A DNA stretch of 64,000 nucleotides, taken from Liberibacter crescens BT-1. Lineage in GTDB: Bacteria; Pseudomonadota; Alphaproteobacteria; Rhizobiales; Rhizobiaceae. The notes under the pieces were generated by a model, which was not told where the DNA came from, made no database searches, and saw only the letters and a program-made list of their open reading frames with translations. A program made the translations under genes and the position numbers. The DNA is taken from assembly GCF_000325745.1 (NCBI RefSeq), contig NC_019907.1:702001-766000 (forward strand), given 5' to 3'. Positions 37,911 to 48,454 of this stretch are shown here, one piece after another (position 1 is the stretch's first letter; every line of letters begins with the position of its first letter).

Positions 37911-40076
37911 TTATGCGTTTAAACTGCGCAAAACGCACCACGCGAGGAATTCATGGACATAATCAATAACTTCCGGTCCACGATGCGGTACTTTTATCTG
38001 ATATTCCCGATTTTTGTTTCCAATCTGAATATTGCATTGTATTTCCAGTACACCTTGCCAGGGAGGAACCAATGCGCGATTAACTGTTGCCTCAATCTGG
38101 ATAACATCTTTGTCAGCATTAGCATCAGCATTAGCAACTGATGCTGGCAATTTGCCAGAAAAGCTGGAACCAGCTATGGTATCATTCAGGAGCCAGGTTC
38201 TCCCCACCAACATCTTCTGCAATTGGGCCAAAGCGGTGCGACCATCGCGGCTGACCAGATATGGGACAAGCAGCTGATCGATGGTATCGAACCAGGATAA
38301 CGTACCGTCTTGTAATCCTGTAATCAGCACTTCTACATAGGGATAACGCCATATATACGAGATGGAAAGCTGATCTTTAAAAGAGTTTATGCTTTTCTCG
38401 ATTGTATCAGCAATATCAGCTTCCACGACGCCTAAAAGTAACCAACGGTACTGAATACCATGCGATAGTCTTGGCTGATGTTGCAAGAATGTTTCCAGAA
38501 TTGGCAAACATTCTTGCGGGGGACCTGGTAATACCAAAAACCGACGACCGCGCCAATCAATGGAGAAGCCTGGTGCTGTCCCATTGGGATTATGCAAAAT
38601 AGTTGCCGTTTCTGGAAAGAAGGCTTGCTTGTGATTGAGTGGGTTGATTTGTAGTCCAAAACCGCTCAACCTCTGTTTGATGTTGTGCATAACATTGGCG
38701 TCAAGATGTAAAGGTAAACCCAAAGTTTCTGCCACTGCATCTCGGGTCACGTCATCGGACGTTGGTCCTAACCCACCACTTATGACGATAAAATCAGAAC
38801 ATCCTATGCAACTATAAAGAGCTGAATGTATAGAAGACAATCGATCTTCGCAACTCATTTGCAGTTTGACTGAATAGCCAATTTCAATCAAATGTTTCCC
38901 AATTTCGGTAGCATTGGTATTCACGACGCGTCCGTCCAATAATTCATTGCCAATACATAATACGCTGGCATGCTGGATGGATTGTGGTTTCTGGATTGCT
39001 TGCAGAATAGCTTGTGCCATTCCTTCTGTAGTGGCATTTCCACCCAAGTCATAAGTAAGATGATGACCGATACGAATCGTTTGGCGGACTGCAGTATCAA
39101 TGCGCGCAGCGGCTTCCTGAAAACCCAGATGCTTTAGAAGCAAGGCTATGCTCAGAAACATGGCGGCGGGATTAGCGCGTCCTTTTCCTGCCATGGTTGG
39201 AGCACTGCCATGAACAGGCTCAAAATAACACATGCTACTTCCAATATTGGCGCTGGGAGCAACGCCAAGTCCTCCCATCACCCCTGCCGCAAGATCTGAC
39301 AAAATATCGCCGAACATATTCTCGGCAATAATTACGCCGAAAATTTCCGGACGGCGCACTAACCATAATGCTACGGCATCAACATTCTGGATATCCGCAT
39401 GAATATTAGGATAATCAGCTGCAATCTCGTGAAATAGATCAGCAGCAAACTGACCACTATCTCGTAACACATTAGGTTTGTCAGCAAAAGTGACCCGTTG
39501 CAATTCATGCTCGCGTGCATAATTGAATGCATAGTGGAATAAGCGCTTCAAACCAAAACGCGTTTGTAATCGTACACTAATCGCTGCTTCGTCATTGCCA
39601 CTGCGCTCAATATTCGGATGCTGTATCCATTCTTGCATGAAAGGTGGAATACCCTTACGATCCATGCCGGCATACAATCCTTCTGTGTTTTCTCGAATGA
39701 CAACACAATGGAAAGGCTTATGTGGACCCGTCAAATGCCAAACGGGGCGTATATTGGCAAATAATTCCAATTGTTGTCGCAGTTGAATAACAGGTGAAAC
39801 ATATCGAAGTCCTGTACCCTGGAGATTAGGATGTAGTTCTTGCTCAGCAGCTACTTTTCCCTTGCTGGTGATGGCTCCTAAAAGGACGGCATCGCATTGC
39901 TTTATTTTTTTCCAGGTTTCCTCTGGAACGGGATCGCCATTTTGACACCAACATTGCCAGCCGATATCACCGAACAACAACTCTATGGGAAGTTTTAGAA
40001 AATCAAAAACGGGCAGGGCAGCCGTACAGACATCTTGACCGATACCATCGCCAGGAAGCACAAGTACTTTTTTCAT
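37911..40076 (-). CDS. Fusion of an isocitrate/isopropylmalate-type dehydrogenase with a CinA (COG1058)-like domain
   Basis: 721 residues. Residues 1-~355 form a beta-decarboxylating dehydrogenase: NAD-type start VLVLPGDGIGQDV, active-site Tyr region RENTEGLYAGMD, Lys in VTFADKPNVLRDSGQFA, metal Asp region ENMFGDILSDLAAGVMGG, and FEPVHGSAPTMAGKGRANPA. From ~370 a CinA N-terminal/MoaB-like domain follows: VLCIGNELLDGRVVNTNA, VISGGLGPTSDDVTRDAVAE, and FLVLPGPPQECLPILE. The last ~120 residues resemble a degenerate CinA C-terminal part and contain an odd NADANADK stretch. GC is clearly higher than the backbone. The substrate is unknown; tartrate, isocitrate, isopropylmalate or a relative are possible. 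Confidence 0.85.
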   Translation of the reverse strand: MKKVLVLPGDGIGQDVCTAALPVFDFLKLPIELLFGDIGWQCWCQNGDPVPEETWKKIKQCDAVLLGAITSKGKVAAEQELHPNLQGTGLRYVSPVIQLRQQLELFANIRPVWHLTGPHKPFHCVVIRENTEGLYAGMDRKGIPPFMQEWIQHPNIERSGNDEAAISVRLQTRFGLKRLFHYAFNYAREHELQRVTFADKPNVLRDSGQFAADLFHEIAADYPNIHADIQNVDAVALWLVRRPEIFGVIIAENMFGDILSDLAAGVMGGLGVAPSANIGSSMCYFEPVHGSAPTMAGKGRANPAAMFLSIALLLKHLGFQEAAARIDTAVRQTIRIGHHLTYDLGGNATTEGMAQAILQAIQKPQSIQHASVLCIGNELLDGRVVNTNATEIGKHLIEIGYSVKLQMSCEDRLSSIHSALYSCIGCSDFIVISGGLGPTSDDVTRDAVAETLGLPLHLDANVMHNIKQRLSGFGLQINPLNHKQAFFPETATILHNPNGTAPGFSIDWRGRRFLVLPGPPQECLPILETFLQHQPRLSHGIQYRWLLLGVVEADIADTIEKSINSFKDQLSISYIWRYPYVEVLITGLQDGTLSWFDTIDQLLVPYLVSRDGRTALAQLQKMLVGRTWLLNDTIAGSSFSGKLPASVANADANADKDVIQIEATVNRALVPPWQGVLEIQCNIQIGNKNREYQIKVPHRGPEVIDYVHEFLAWCVLRSLNA

Positions 40077-40323
40077 GATGATGCTTCTTTCAGAAAATCT
40101 TTTATCAGGGAGAGGGGACAGGCATCACGGAGCGGATGCATTCCACATCCAGGCAACGGTAAGGCTAAATAAGTTGCATATATAGAGATACGGTTAATTT
40201 CTACAAACGCCGATAGAGATTGTGAATAGCCTGAACTGTTGTTGTCTTAAATCCGTCAGCAGGATCGAAACTCACAGCGTCATCAAATGCCACATCGATG
40301 TTTAAAAAAGGAATCCTGATCAT
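40073..40323 (-). pseudogene. Decayed small gene ahead of the dehydrogenase-CinA fusion
   Basis: ATG 40323 after AGAGGAAGAA opens a 40-codon frame (MIRIPFLNIDVAFDDAVSFD…HNLYRRL) that stops at 40203-40201. One base shift lets the reading continue as FVEINRISIYATYLALPLPG and on to LIKDFLKEASS, whose TGA (40075-40073) overlaps the ATG of the fusion gene. Both halves look protein-like and the stop/start overlap is typical of an operon, so I read it as an ~85-residue gene with one frameshift. No family recognised. Confidence 0.55.
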
Positions 40324-40581
40324 TTCTTCCTCTAAAATCTTATTTAGATATACACCATAAGTCACCAGCATAGTATAAAAGAATTTTTGAGTCTATAAGA
40401 AAACTTTCTTAAAACCTAAAATTGCATATCATTCTTAAATAAGTGATTTTATCGACAAATTTTGTGCAAAGTAAACACTCAAAAGTTTTAAATAGTATCT
40501 TTATTCACTCGTTACAGGAGAGTAAAAGAATACCCTGGAAGAAGCAGAAAATTGTTTTCTTTTCTATTTTAAATAGGTATC

Positions 40582-40609
40582 TTGTCAAGAAAAATTCTAT
40601 TTTTACAAT
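40582..40609 (+). promoter_or_regulatory. Sigma-70-like promoter of the vWA/phosphatase/kinase cassette
   Basis: TTGTCA (40582-40587), a 16-base spacer, then TACAAT (40604-40609). Start of transcription would be near 40616, about 45 bases before the vWA gene start at 40662. No other promoter-like pair as good is seen in the preceding 250 AT-rich bases, which hold no gene. Confidence 0.55.
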
Positions 40610-40661
40610 AGTTATTGAACAGAGAATATCCTCAATCTTGCCGCAACAGAAGGAATTCAAA

Positions 40662-41498
40662 ATGCCTTATACAGCCGAAATCAGTCGCAGTAACCCAACT
40701 GCCTTTCTTTTTCTCATCGATCAATCCGGTTCGATGGAAGACAAGATGTCCTCCGGGCATTCAAAGGCACAACAGGTTGCTGACGTACTCAATCGGACTT
40801 TGGCGACACTCATTACGAGATGTACAAAATCTGAAGGGACCAGAAATTACTTTGACATTGGTGTTATCGGCTATGGTGGCACAGACGTTTATAACGGCTT
40901 TCAGGGAAAGCTTGGCAGCTCAATATTTTGTCCAATTTCCATAATCGAATCCTCGCCGCTTGTTATTGAGGAGAGAAAAAAGAAAGTCGATGATGGGGCT
41001 GGAGGAATCGTCGAAAAATCCATTAAATTTCCTGTTTGGTTTAAACCTGAAGCGAGAAGTGGAACTCCTATGTGTCGAGCAATCACAAAAACTGCAGAAG
41101 AACTGGCAGCTTGGTGTGACACACATCCGGATTGCTACCCTCCCACAGTTCTCCACATCACTGATGGCGAATCCACAGATGGAGATCCCGAACAACTTTC
41201 ATTACAATTACGTCAGATTGAGACTAACGACGGTGCAATACTGATGTTCAATTTGCATTTAAGTACTCTTCCCGAGGTGAATCCAGTGGTATTTCCAGCT
41301 GCCGAGTCCGATCTCCATGATAGTTATTCAAAACTTTTGTTTCACATGTCCAGTCAATTGCCGGATCACCTGGTTCGTTTCGCTCAAGAAAAGGGCTTCA
41401 ATGTAAACACGGAATCCCGTGGTTTTATATTCAACGCTGATGTTGTACAAATTGTCGATTTCTTTGATATTGGCACCCGTGCTTCACAGCTTCGATAG
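40662..41498 (+). CDS. TerY-like vWA domain protein
   Basis: 278 residues from ATG 40662, supported by AAGGA about eight bases before it. The vWA metal site is intact: FLFLIDQSGSMEDKMSSG near residue 15, the Thr region (EARSGTPMCRAI) near 128, and the third loop in VLHITDGESTDGDPE. The domain covers most of the protein, as in TerY, without membrane segments. It is the first of three closely packed genes (vWA, PP2C, kinase), the TerY-P triad described by comparative genomics as a stress-linked phosphorylation module. GC is visibly higher than in neighbouring backbone genes. Confidence 0.88.
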   Translation: MPYTAEISRSNPTAFLFLIDQSGSMEDKMSSGHSKAQQVADVLNRTLATLITRCTKSEGTRNYFDIGVIGYGGTDVYNGFQGKLGSSIFCPISIIESSPLVIEERKKKVDDGAGGIVEKSIKFPVWFKPEARSGTPMCRAITKTAEELAAWCDTHPDCYPPTVLHITDGESTDGDPEQLSLQLRQIETNDGAILMFNLHLSTLPEVNPVVFPAAESDLHDSYSKLLFHMSSQLPDHLVRFAQEKGFNVNTESRGFIFNADVVQIVDFFDIGTRASQLR

Positions 41499-41508
41499 CA
41501 GGAAACTG

Positions 41509-42261
41509 ATGAAAGTGCTTTTTCAGGGGCAGGTGCCTAAAGATACCGAGTATCCCGAAGCTAATGAAGATGCGGTTGCAATCTCGGATAGAGGAAACCG
41601 GATTGCTATTAGCGATGGTGCTTCAGAATCATTTGATTCACAAACCTGGGCAAGGCTAATCGCTTGCCAGTTTGTTGAAAACTCCACTCTTGATGAATTC
41701 TGGTTAACGACGATTATGCAAAAATATAAATCGAATTTCGACCTTTCTTCTCTGAGCTGGTCGAAACAGGAGGCCTTTGAACGAGGTAGCTTTGCAACGC
41801 TCCTCGGTGTGGAAGAAGATGCTGATCGTCGTGCCGTTGACATTGTAACTGTTGGGGATAGTCTGGCTATTCTTCTGGACGATGTGGATTTCGTTGAATC
41901 TTTCCCTTACAAAAATTCAGAAGAATTTCGGCAAAAACCGCTATTGTTCTGTACGCATTTATCAGACAACACGTTTTTTCTTCATCCGAATTTTTCCCTG
42001 GAACATCGCAAGACCTGGAATCTTGAAAAATACGTTTGTCCATTGCTGATGTGTATGACCGATGCGCTTGGTGAATGGGCGCTACGTCATGCTGCACAGG
42101 GAAATTCCCAATGGCACTTCCTGCGAGAAATGTCTGATCCTGCTCTGTTTCGTGACGTTGTGCTAACCGAACGTGCCAATAAACGCATGCGCGTTGATGA
42201 TGTCACCTTGCTTATCATCTCATTTGACATGGTGAAAGGACATGAAATATCCCTCCTTTGA
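41509..42261 (+). CDS. PP2C-like serine/threonine phosphatase of the triad
   Basis: 250 residues from ATG 41509 (AGGA just upstream; the frame extends further 5' inside the vWA gene but without a plausible start). PP2C features: EANEDAVAISDRGNRIAISD, a DG-type metal motif in ISDGASESFDSQTWA, FATLLGVEEDADRRAVDIVT, and VGDSLAILLDD; the C-terminal Asp region is CMTDALGEWALRH followed by MRVDDVTLLII. It probably reverses the action of the kinase encoded next. It starts 10 bases after the vWA stop and overlaps the kinase start by 20 bases. Confidence 0.85.
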   Translation: MKVLFQGQVPKDTEYPEANEDAVAISDRGNRIAISDGASESFDSQTWARLIACQFVENSTLDEFWLTTIMQKYKSNFDLSSLSWSKQEAFERGSFATLLGVEEDADRRAVDIVTVGDSLAILLDDVDFVESFPYKNSEEFRQKPLLFCTHLSDNTFFLHPNFSLEHRKTWNLEKYVCPLLMCMTDALGEWALRHAAQGNSQWHFLREMSDPALFRDVVLTERANKRMRVDDVTLLIISFDMVKGHEISLL

Positions 42262-43921
42262 ACAATACGCTGAGGCTCTGCAGGCTCCTGAGATTGTCTT
42301 CATTGATCCTGAGCTCAAAAAGGGTTCAGTGGAAACGACAGGATTAGGCTTGCCTCTTGCTTTATGTGGGGGATTTGCCTTGACTTATACTATTACGTCT
42401 GGAGAAAAAAAATACGCCGTTCGCTGCTTTCATAAGCCATCAAATGCGCTTGAGAAACGATATAGTGCGATTTCTTCACGTTTAAAAAGCCTCAAATCAT
42501 CTTATTTTGTAGACTTTAAATTTCAGCCAACAGGCATCCGTGTCGGCGGGAATGTTTTTCCTATTGTCAAGATGATCTGGACAACAGGGACAACGCTTGG
42601 CGAGTATCTTGAACTAAACTACCGAAACGCGACAGTTCTTCAAAACCTGGTACAATCCTTTCGTACTCTGGCGAAATATCTCGAAGGGCAGAAAATGGCA
42701 CATGGAGATATTCAACCAGGAAACGTCATGGTTGCTGATGACGGAAGGAAAGTCCAGCTCATTGATTACGATGGAATTTATGTCGAGGAGCTATATACAT
42801 TGGGGAGCGCAGAATTAGGTCACCGGAATTTTCAGCATCCTGGGCGTACTCATGTGACATGGAGTGCATCCCTTGATCGATTTTCTTTTATTGCAATTGA
42901 TCTGGCCCTGCGTGTTCTCATTGTGCACCCGGAATTCTGGAACAAGACCCAATCCGATGGGGATTCAATTCTCTTCAAGGCAAATGATTTTGCTGATCCT
43001 GCACAGTCATCTATTTTTAGCTTATTATTGAACAAGCCGTTGTTTGTAGATGACGCCAAAAATTTCTCCACTATTTGTCGTTCTGCTTTTGACAAAACGC
43101 CAACGCTTGAAGATTTCCTGGCCAGGAGGAATATTCCGCAAGCTTCCATCCGCATCTCCAGTTCAACACATACAGCACCAGTCCGGTACCTTGCTGCCTT
43201 TCCTGTTCTTGATGCAACAAACTACGACTCATGTTTTCTCCATATTGGTGATAAAATTGAACTTATTGGACAAATTGTCGAGGTCAAGCAAGGTACAACA
43301 AAACAGGGAAAAACTTATGTTTTTATTAATTTTGGTCACTGGCAAGGGAATATCGTCAAGATAAACATCTGGCCTAAAAGATTAAATGCTATGACGAACA
43401 AGCCTGATCAAAGCTGGGTAGGACAGTGGATTACTGTCATCGGCCTCATGGAGCCGCCACGCTATATCAGCCGCCGAAAAGATATTTTTCATCTTAGTAT
43501 TACCCTTGAGAAAAACAATCAATTTCGCTTGATAACCGAAAAAGAAGCGAAATTCAGACTGGCGGGTTCCGCAACACGTGGTTCTGGAATAATTACAAAG
43601 AGTAGAAGCCATGAACTGCAAACGTATGCAACCCTATCAGCAGTAGCCACGCCAACCTCTCGTAACCAAAAAGTATTGCAATTAATGAATGCAATTCCAT
43701 CAGTGACAATCATGAATAATAAGACAGTTTTACAGACAATGCATGCCGGCAAACCAGCCCCAGTAAAAAATAGTCACGGAACGACTTCTCATCAGAACAA
43801 CCGTAAGACAACGTCTTCTTCTTTCATTGGAAACAGAAAGCTATTGCTTCAACTGATTTTCTGGATTATTGCAGTGAGTCTTATTTCTGTTATTTTTTAT
43901 ATGCAGGGAAGAGGGCTATAA
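42242..43921 (+). CDS. Membrane-anchored protein kinase with OB-fold-like domain (triad kinase)
   Basis: 559 residues. Kinase domain residues ~30-300: nucleotide strand LALCGGFALTYTITSGEKKY with the ATP Lys in KYAVRCFHK, catalytic loop KMAHGDIQPGNVMVADDGRK (HGD instead of HRD) and metal loop QLIDYDGIYVEELYTLGSAE (DYD/DG instead of DFG). From ~345 a second domain, GDKIELIGQIVEVKQGTTKQ through WVGQWITVIGLMEPP, has the look of an OB fold. A low-complexity Ser/Thr/Asn-rich linker precedes a single C-terminal membrane helix (LLLQLIFWIIAVSLISVIFY). Start ATG 42242 follows AAGGA inside the phosphatase gene. The OB-like domain suggests nucleic acid or small-ligand binding; this is inference. Confidence 0.85.
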   Translation: MKYPSFEQYAEALQAPEIVFIDPELKKGSVETTGLGLPLALCGGFALTYTITSGEKKYAVRCFHKPSNALEKRYSAISSRLKSLKSSYFVDFKFQPTGIRVGGNVFPIVKMIWTTGTTLGEYLELNYRNATVLQNLVQSFRTLAKYLEGQKMAHGDIQPGNVMVADDGRKVQLIDYDGIYVEELYTLGSAELGHRNFQHPGRTHVTWSASLDRFSFIAIDLALRVLIVHPEFWNKTQSDGDSILFKANDFADPAQSSIFSLLLNKPLFVDDAKNFSTICRSAFDKTPTLEDFLARRNIPQASIRISSSTHTAPVRYLAAFPVLDATNYDSCFLHIGDKIELIGQIVEVKQGTTKQGKTYVFINFGHWQGNIVKINIWPKRLNAMTNKPDQSWVGQWITVIGLMEPPRYISRRKDIFHLSITLEKNNQFRLITEKEAKFRLAGSATRGSGIITKSRSHELQTYATLSAVATPTSRNQKVLQLMNAIPSVTIMNNKTVLQTMHAGKPAPVKNSHGTTSHQNNRKTTSSSFIGNRKLLLQLIFWIIAVSLISVIFYMQGRGL

Positions 43922-44100
43922 AAGCTTTGATAATCATATGATGCCACGACAAGGTAATTTTTACCTCGGCAACTTCGGTTGTAACCTTTGCTATTTCCTT
44001 GCTGAGTTTGCTATCAACAGCTTCTATAATGCTTACTTTGATATTCAGCATATCAGTGCGAAGGGATGATTACCTTTTCAGGTCATTTTTGTATTCATAA

Positions 44101-44157
44101 GATTACGATGATCTCTACAAGGGAAAAAGTCAACAAAATAGGTCTTACCTTTTTTAG
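44101..44157 (+). repeat. Dispersed repeat, copy 1
   Basis: The segment TACGATGATCTCTACAAGG and on through GTCTTACCTTTT is matched on the opposite strand at 59189-59242, with only a handful of differences over about 55 bases. It lies in the 295-base gap between the kinase gene and pgm; nothing else in that gap looks coding. Possibly part of an old mobile element. Confidence 0.65.
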
Positions 44158-44216
44158 GTTCGACTAAAAAGATTCTGAAAGCCTTGAAAATAAAGGGGTT
44201 GTAAGAGAGTTGTCTA

Positions 44217-45847
<1,631 letters not shown>

Positions 45848-46014
45848 TTAAGCTACTTATTAATAAAGGTACTTATTATATATTATATATAAGATCCTTG
45901 TAAAAATAATATGTCATGGATATAAGTTTAATAATTACACCGATATAAACCATAAATATATTATTACATAATTATTGGTTTAAATTTTTATAAATTCAAG
46001 ATAAATAATATTAC

Positions 46015-47241
46015 ATGATGTTAGTCAACATATATCTTAAATTAAAAAAACATTTAAGGCATGTTTGTATAAATAATAATGGAAATTTTGTACTGTTAAC
46101 TGCCTTGTTAATATCTATATTCTGCCTCTCTTCTGGCTTGGTTATGAACATAACTGACCGTGTATATATTTATTTATCGATGCAAGAATCAAGTGATGCT
46201 GCTGCTTTAGCTGGCGCAGAATTTATAGTAAGTAATAATATTACAGAAAATATTCAAAAGCAAAGTACAACATTAGAGCATGAAATTCAATTAATTAAGA
46301 ATAGTCTGAAAACAGAGCTTTTGGGGCAGGGATTTCCTGGAGAAGATGTACAGAAAATAATAAATTCTGCTGTTATTTCAATAGATTCTGTGAATAAGGA
46401 CGGTATATTATCATATGTTATAAAAGTGATAACAAGCTATAAAATGATTCCTTATATTTTAAAGGATTTTTCTCAAGAATATCTCAATCCTCTGATAATA
46501 AGAGTTTCTAGTACTGCATTAGCACAACCAGTTACGAGTTCTGGTACAGAGAAAGTTAATCCTTTTTCTTTACAATTTGTTCTTGATGTTTCTGGTTCTA
46601 TGAGTTGCGCAATCGATGCACCTCCTGAATTAGTCACAAGGGATTGTAAAACGGAATATCCTTATCTTATTTATACGTCGGAAAAAAAAATTAATTTAAT
46701 CAAGGATGAAGTATTGTCTATACTGACTTACTTGGATCACTTTGATTTATTTACTTATCGCGTAGGTTCTGTTGAGTTTTCACAATACGTGGTCGGCGAA
46801 AGCGAATCTTCATGGACAACAGATAAATTAAAATATCATATTAAGAACTTGACAACGTATTCATTTACAAATTCTTTTCCTGCGATGTCAAAAGCCTATA
46901 ATAATCTTATCTCTGTACAAGAGAAAGGAGCTCATATGTCAAAACATCATTTAACATATGATAAAAATATTATTTTTGTAACCGATGGTGTTAATAGTTA
47001 TAATCCTTATTATGATAGTAATCAGAAAACCCTTGAGGTATGTTCTAAGGCAAAGAAAGATTCTATACGAATATTCATTATTATGATAAATCCGACCATA
47101 CAAGGATCAAATTTTTTAAAAAAATGTGTTCTTTCTATTCAAGATTATTATGAAGCACCTAGCAGAGTAGACCTTGAGCATGCTTTTAATATGATTAAAT
47201 CATCCATGGTTTCTAATCCAAGAGTTCTCTTAATCCATTAA
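46015..47241 (+). CDS. TadG-like pilus-associated protein with intact vWA metal site
   Basis: 408 residues. N-terminal TadE/G anchor (NNGNFVLLTALLISIFCLSS), the helix typical of this group (SSDAAALAGAEFIVSNN), then a vWA domain from about residue 180 with a complete metal motif QFVLDVSGSMSCAIDAP and IIFVTDGVNSYNP. This is the only one of three paralogues in the window that keeps DxSGS. TadG proteins are envelope components of Tad/Flp pilus machines. No clear ribosome site is visible before ATG 46015 (ATG 46018 is equally possible). It is divergent from pgm across 170 very AT-rich bases. Confidence 0.82.
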   Translation: MMLVNIYLKLKKHLRHVCINNNGNFVLLTALLISIFCLSSGLVMNITDRVYIYLSMQESSDAAALAGAEFIVSNNITENIQKQSTTLEHEIQLIKNSLKTELLGQGFPGEDVQKIINSAVISIDSVNKDGILSYVIKVITSYKMIPYILKDFSQEYLNPLIIRVSSTALAQPVTSSGTEKVNPFSLQFVLDVSGSMSCAIDAPPELVTRDCKTEYPYLIYTSEKKINLIKDEVLSILTYLDHFDLFTYRVGSVEFSQYVVGESESSWTTDKLKYHIKNLTTYSFTNSFPAMSKAYNNLISVQEKGAHMSKHHLTYDKNIIFVTDGVNSYNPYYDSNQKTLEVCSKAKKDSIRIFIIMINPTIQGSNFLKKCVLSIQDYYEAPSRVDLEHAFNMIKSSMVSNPRVLLIH

Positions 47242-47560
47242 GCAATAGTTTATTGAAAAAAGAATGATATAGTAATTAGCGCTAATAATATGATTAATAT
47301 ACGAGCTGTTTTAAATGCAAAGAAGCACATTAATAATATTGTTATTGAACCAGCTAGTATGATTCTATTCTGTATGCTTAGATTAACTATTTGATAATAG
47401 AGATAATTTCTATGCATAAACTACTATACCTTCTTAATATTATTTTTATAAAATTTATTTATAAGGCATTTTTTTATATTAAGATTATTATATTAAAAAA
47501 ACCTTTTCAGATAAGAGAATACAACTAAATAACGGATAAAAAGAATCATTACGTAAAGCA
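47242..47560. other. Gap after the TadG-like gene
   Basis: About 320 AT-rich bases with no supported gene. It lies between the TadG gene and the first phage-derived fragments. No hairpin with a T-tract stands out. Confidence 0.35.
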
Positions 47561-48140
47561 TTCCATATCAGGAACAGATAAAACACCTTTAACATACCCA
47601 TATAACCCGTTGGAGCAAACCAAACAGGATGTTAGACTACCACAAAACTAATTCATAACTTCCTAAATATAACCGCGTAGCATGAACCAAAGCTGGAATA
47701 ACTGTTCCAAAAAATGATCGAAATAACCTTGTTTATAGAGATAAACTATTACAGGAACAGATAATTAAAGAAGACCAGCGAGATACAAAAGACGAGAAGC
47801 CAAACGAGAATATAATAAGAACCTAGAAGGTTCATGCGAGAAAAACGAAAACGGGACAAAAGAAACATAACCAAGCTCAGCGAGGGCAAGGGCAGAACTA
47901 TCCAATTAAAAGGGATGTCTGGATACGAAAAGATTTTTAGAAAACTTTGGAACATTTAAAAAATCCTTATTATAATAAGAATGCATCCTTAAGCGCTTTA
48001 CACCGCTGTGAGAGTAAGGCAGTTGCGCTATTCTCGCAGGTCTAAACATTAGGTATCCTCTTCTTGTGTCTGACATGAATACACACCTAAGTTGCAATAT
48101 GCAAGAGAATTCTCATAAGTATCGTAAACAAAAAGATCGT
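47560..48140 (-). pseudogene. Microvirus-like fragment, copy A (rep C-terminus plus small genes)
   Basis: On the minus strand, from about 48140 downward: the last codons of a replication gene (FVYDTYENSLAYCNLGVYS) and a small frame from 48037 (MFRPARIAQLPYSHSGVKRL…). An overlapping membrane protein frame at 47955-47749 (LVMFLLSRFRF…LLVFCISLVFF) follows, and then scraps such as TVIPALVHATRLYLG. It matches copy B (plus strand, 48457 on) and copy C (52548 on) over the rep end, and copy B again over the start of the small gene. No complete viral gene remains. Confidence 0.65.
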
Positions 48141-48260
48141 TTTAATTCTTTCATTAGATTAAGAAACAATAAACTCAGTAGTATATTCTGATATAACTTT
48201 AGTAGACATAATTAGAACCTCGCGACAAGTTTACGGGCAGACAGACTTAAACCAAATATA

Positions 48261-48288
48261 TAGTTCCATAATATATATTATGCGACAA
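48261..48288 (-). other. dif-like Xer recombination site
   Basis: On the minus strand: arm TTGTCGCATAA, six-base centre TATATA, arm TTATGGAACTA. The inner CATAA/TTATG palindrome and the CGCATAA arm match the bacterial dif consensus; the other arm is divergent, as in phage attP/attL sites used by XerC/XerD. It lies between two outward-pointing copies of the microvirus rep end. Microviruses that lysogenise are known to use dif. Whether this is the chromosomal dif or a phage-derived site cannot be decided from the window. Confidence 0.6.
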
Positions 48289-48454
48289 TTAGTCGGCCGA
48301 CGTTGACGTTCTTCTGCTTCACCCCGAATGAGCGACAAAACGACGGGGCCTATTTTTACCATCACCACCTTTCCAACGCGTCAATTACCATGGAAGACCA
48401 TCATAAGTATTAATCATATGCTATAAAATACGAAGACCAGGAGAAGTAGCTGTA

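Noticed and set aside
38402-38817. Open frames antisense to the dehydrogenase-CinA fusion
   Set aside because: Shadows favoured by the higher GC of this gene; nothing supports expression.
40443-40661. Longer 5' extension of the vWA gene
   Set aside because: The extension is AT-rich, unlike the gene, and it overlaps the promoter-like boxes; the ribosome site supports ATG 40662.
41419-41508. 5' extension of the phosphatase gene into the vWA gene
   Set aside because: Out of phase with PP2C homology; ATG 41509 has a ribosome site right after the vWA stop.
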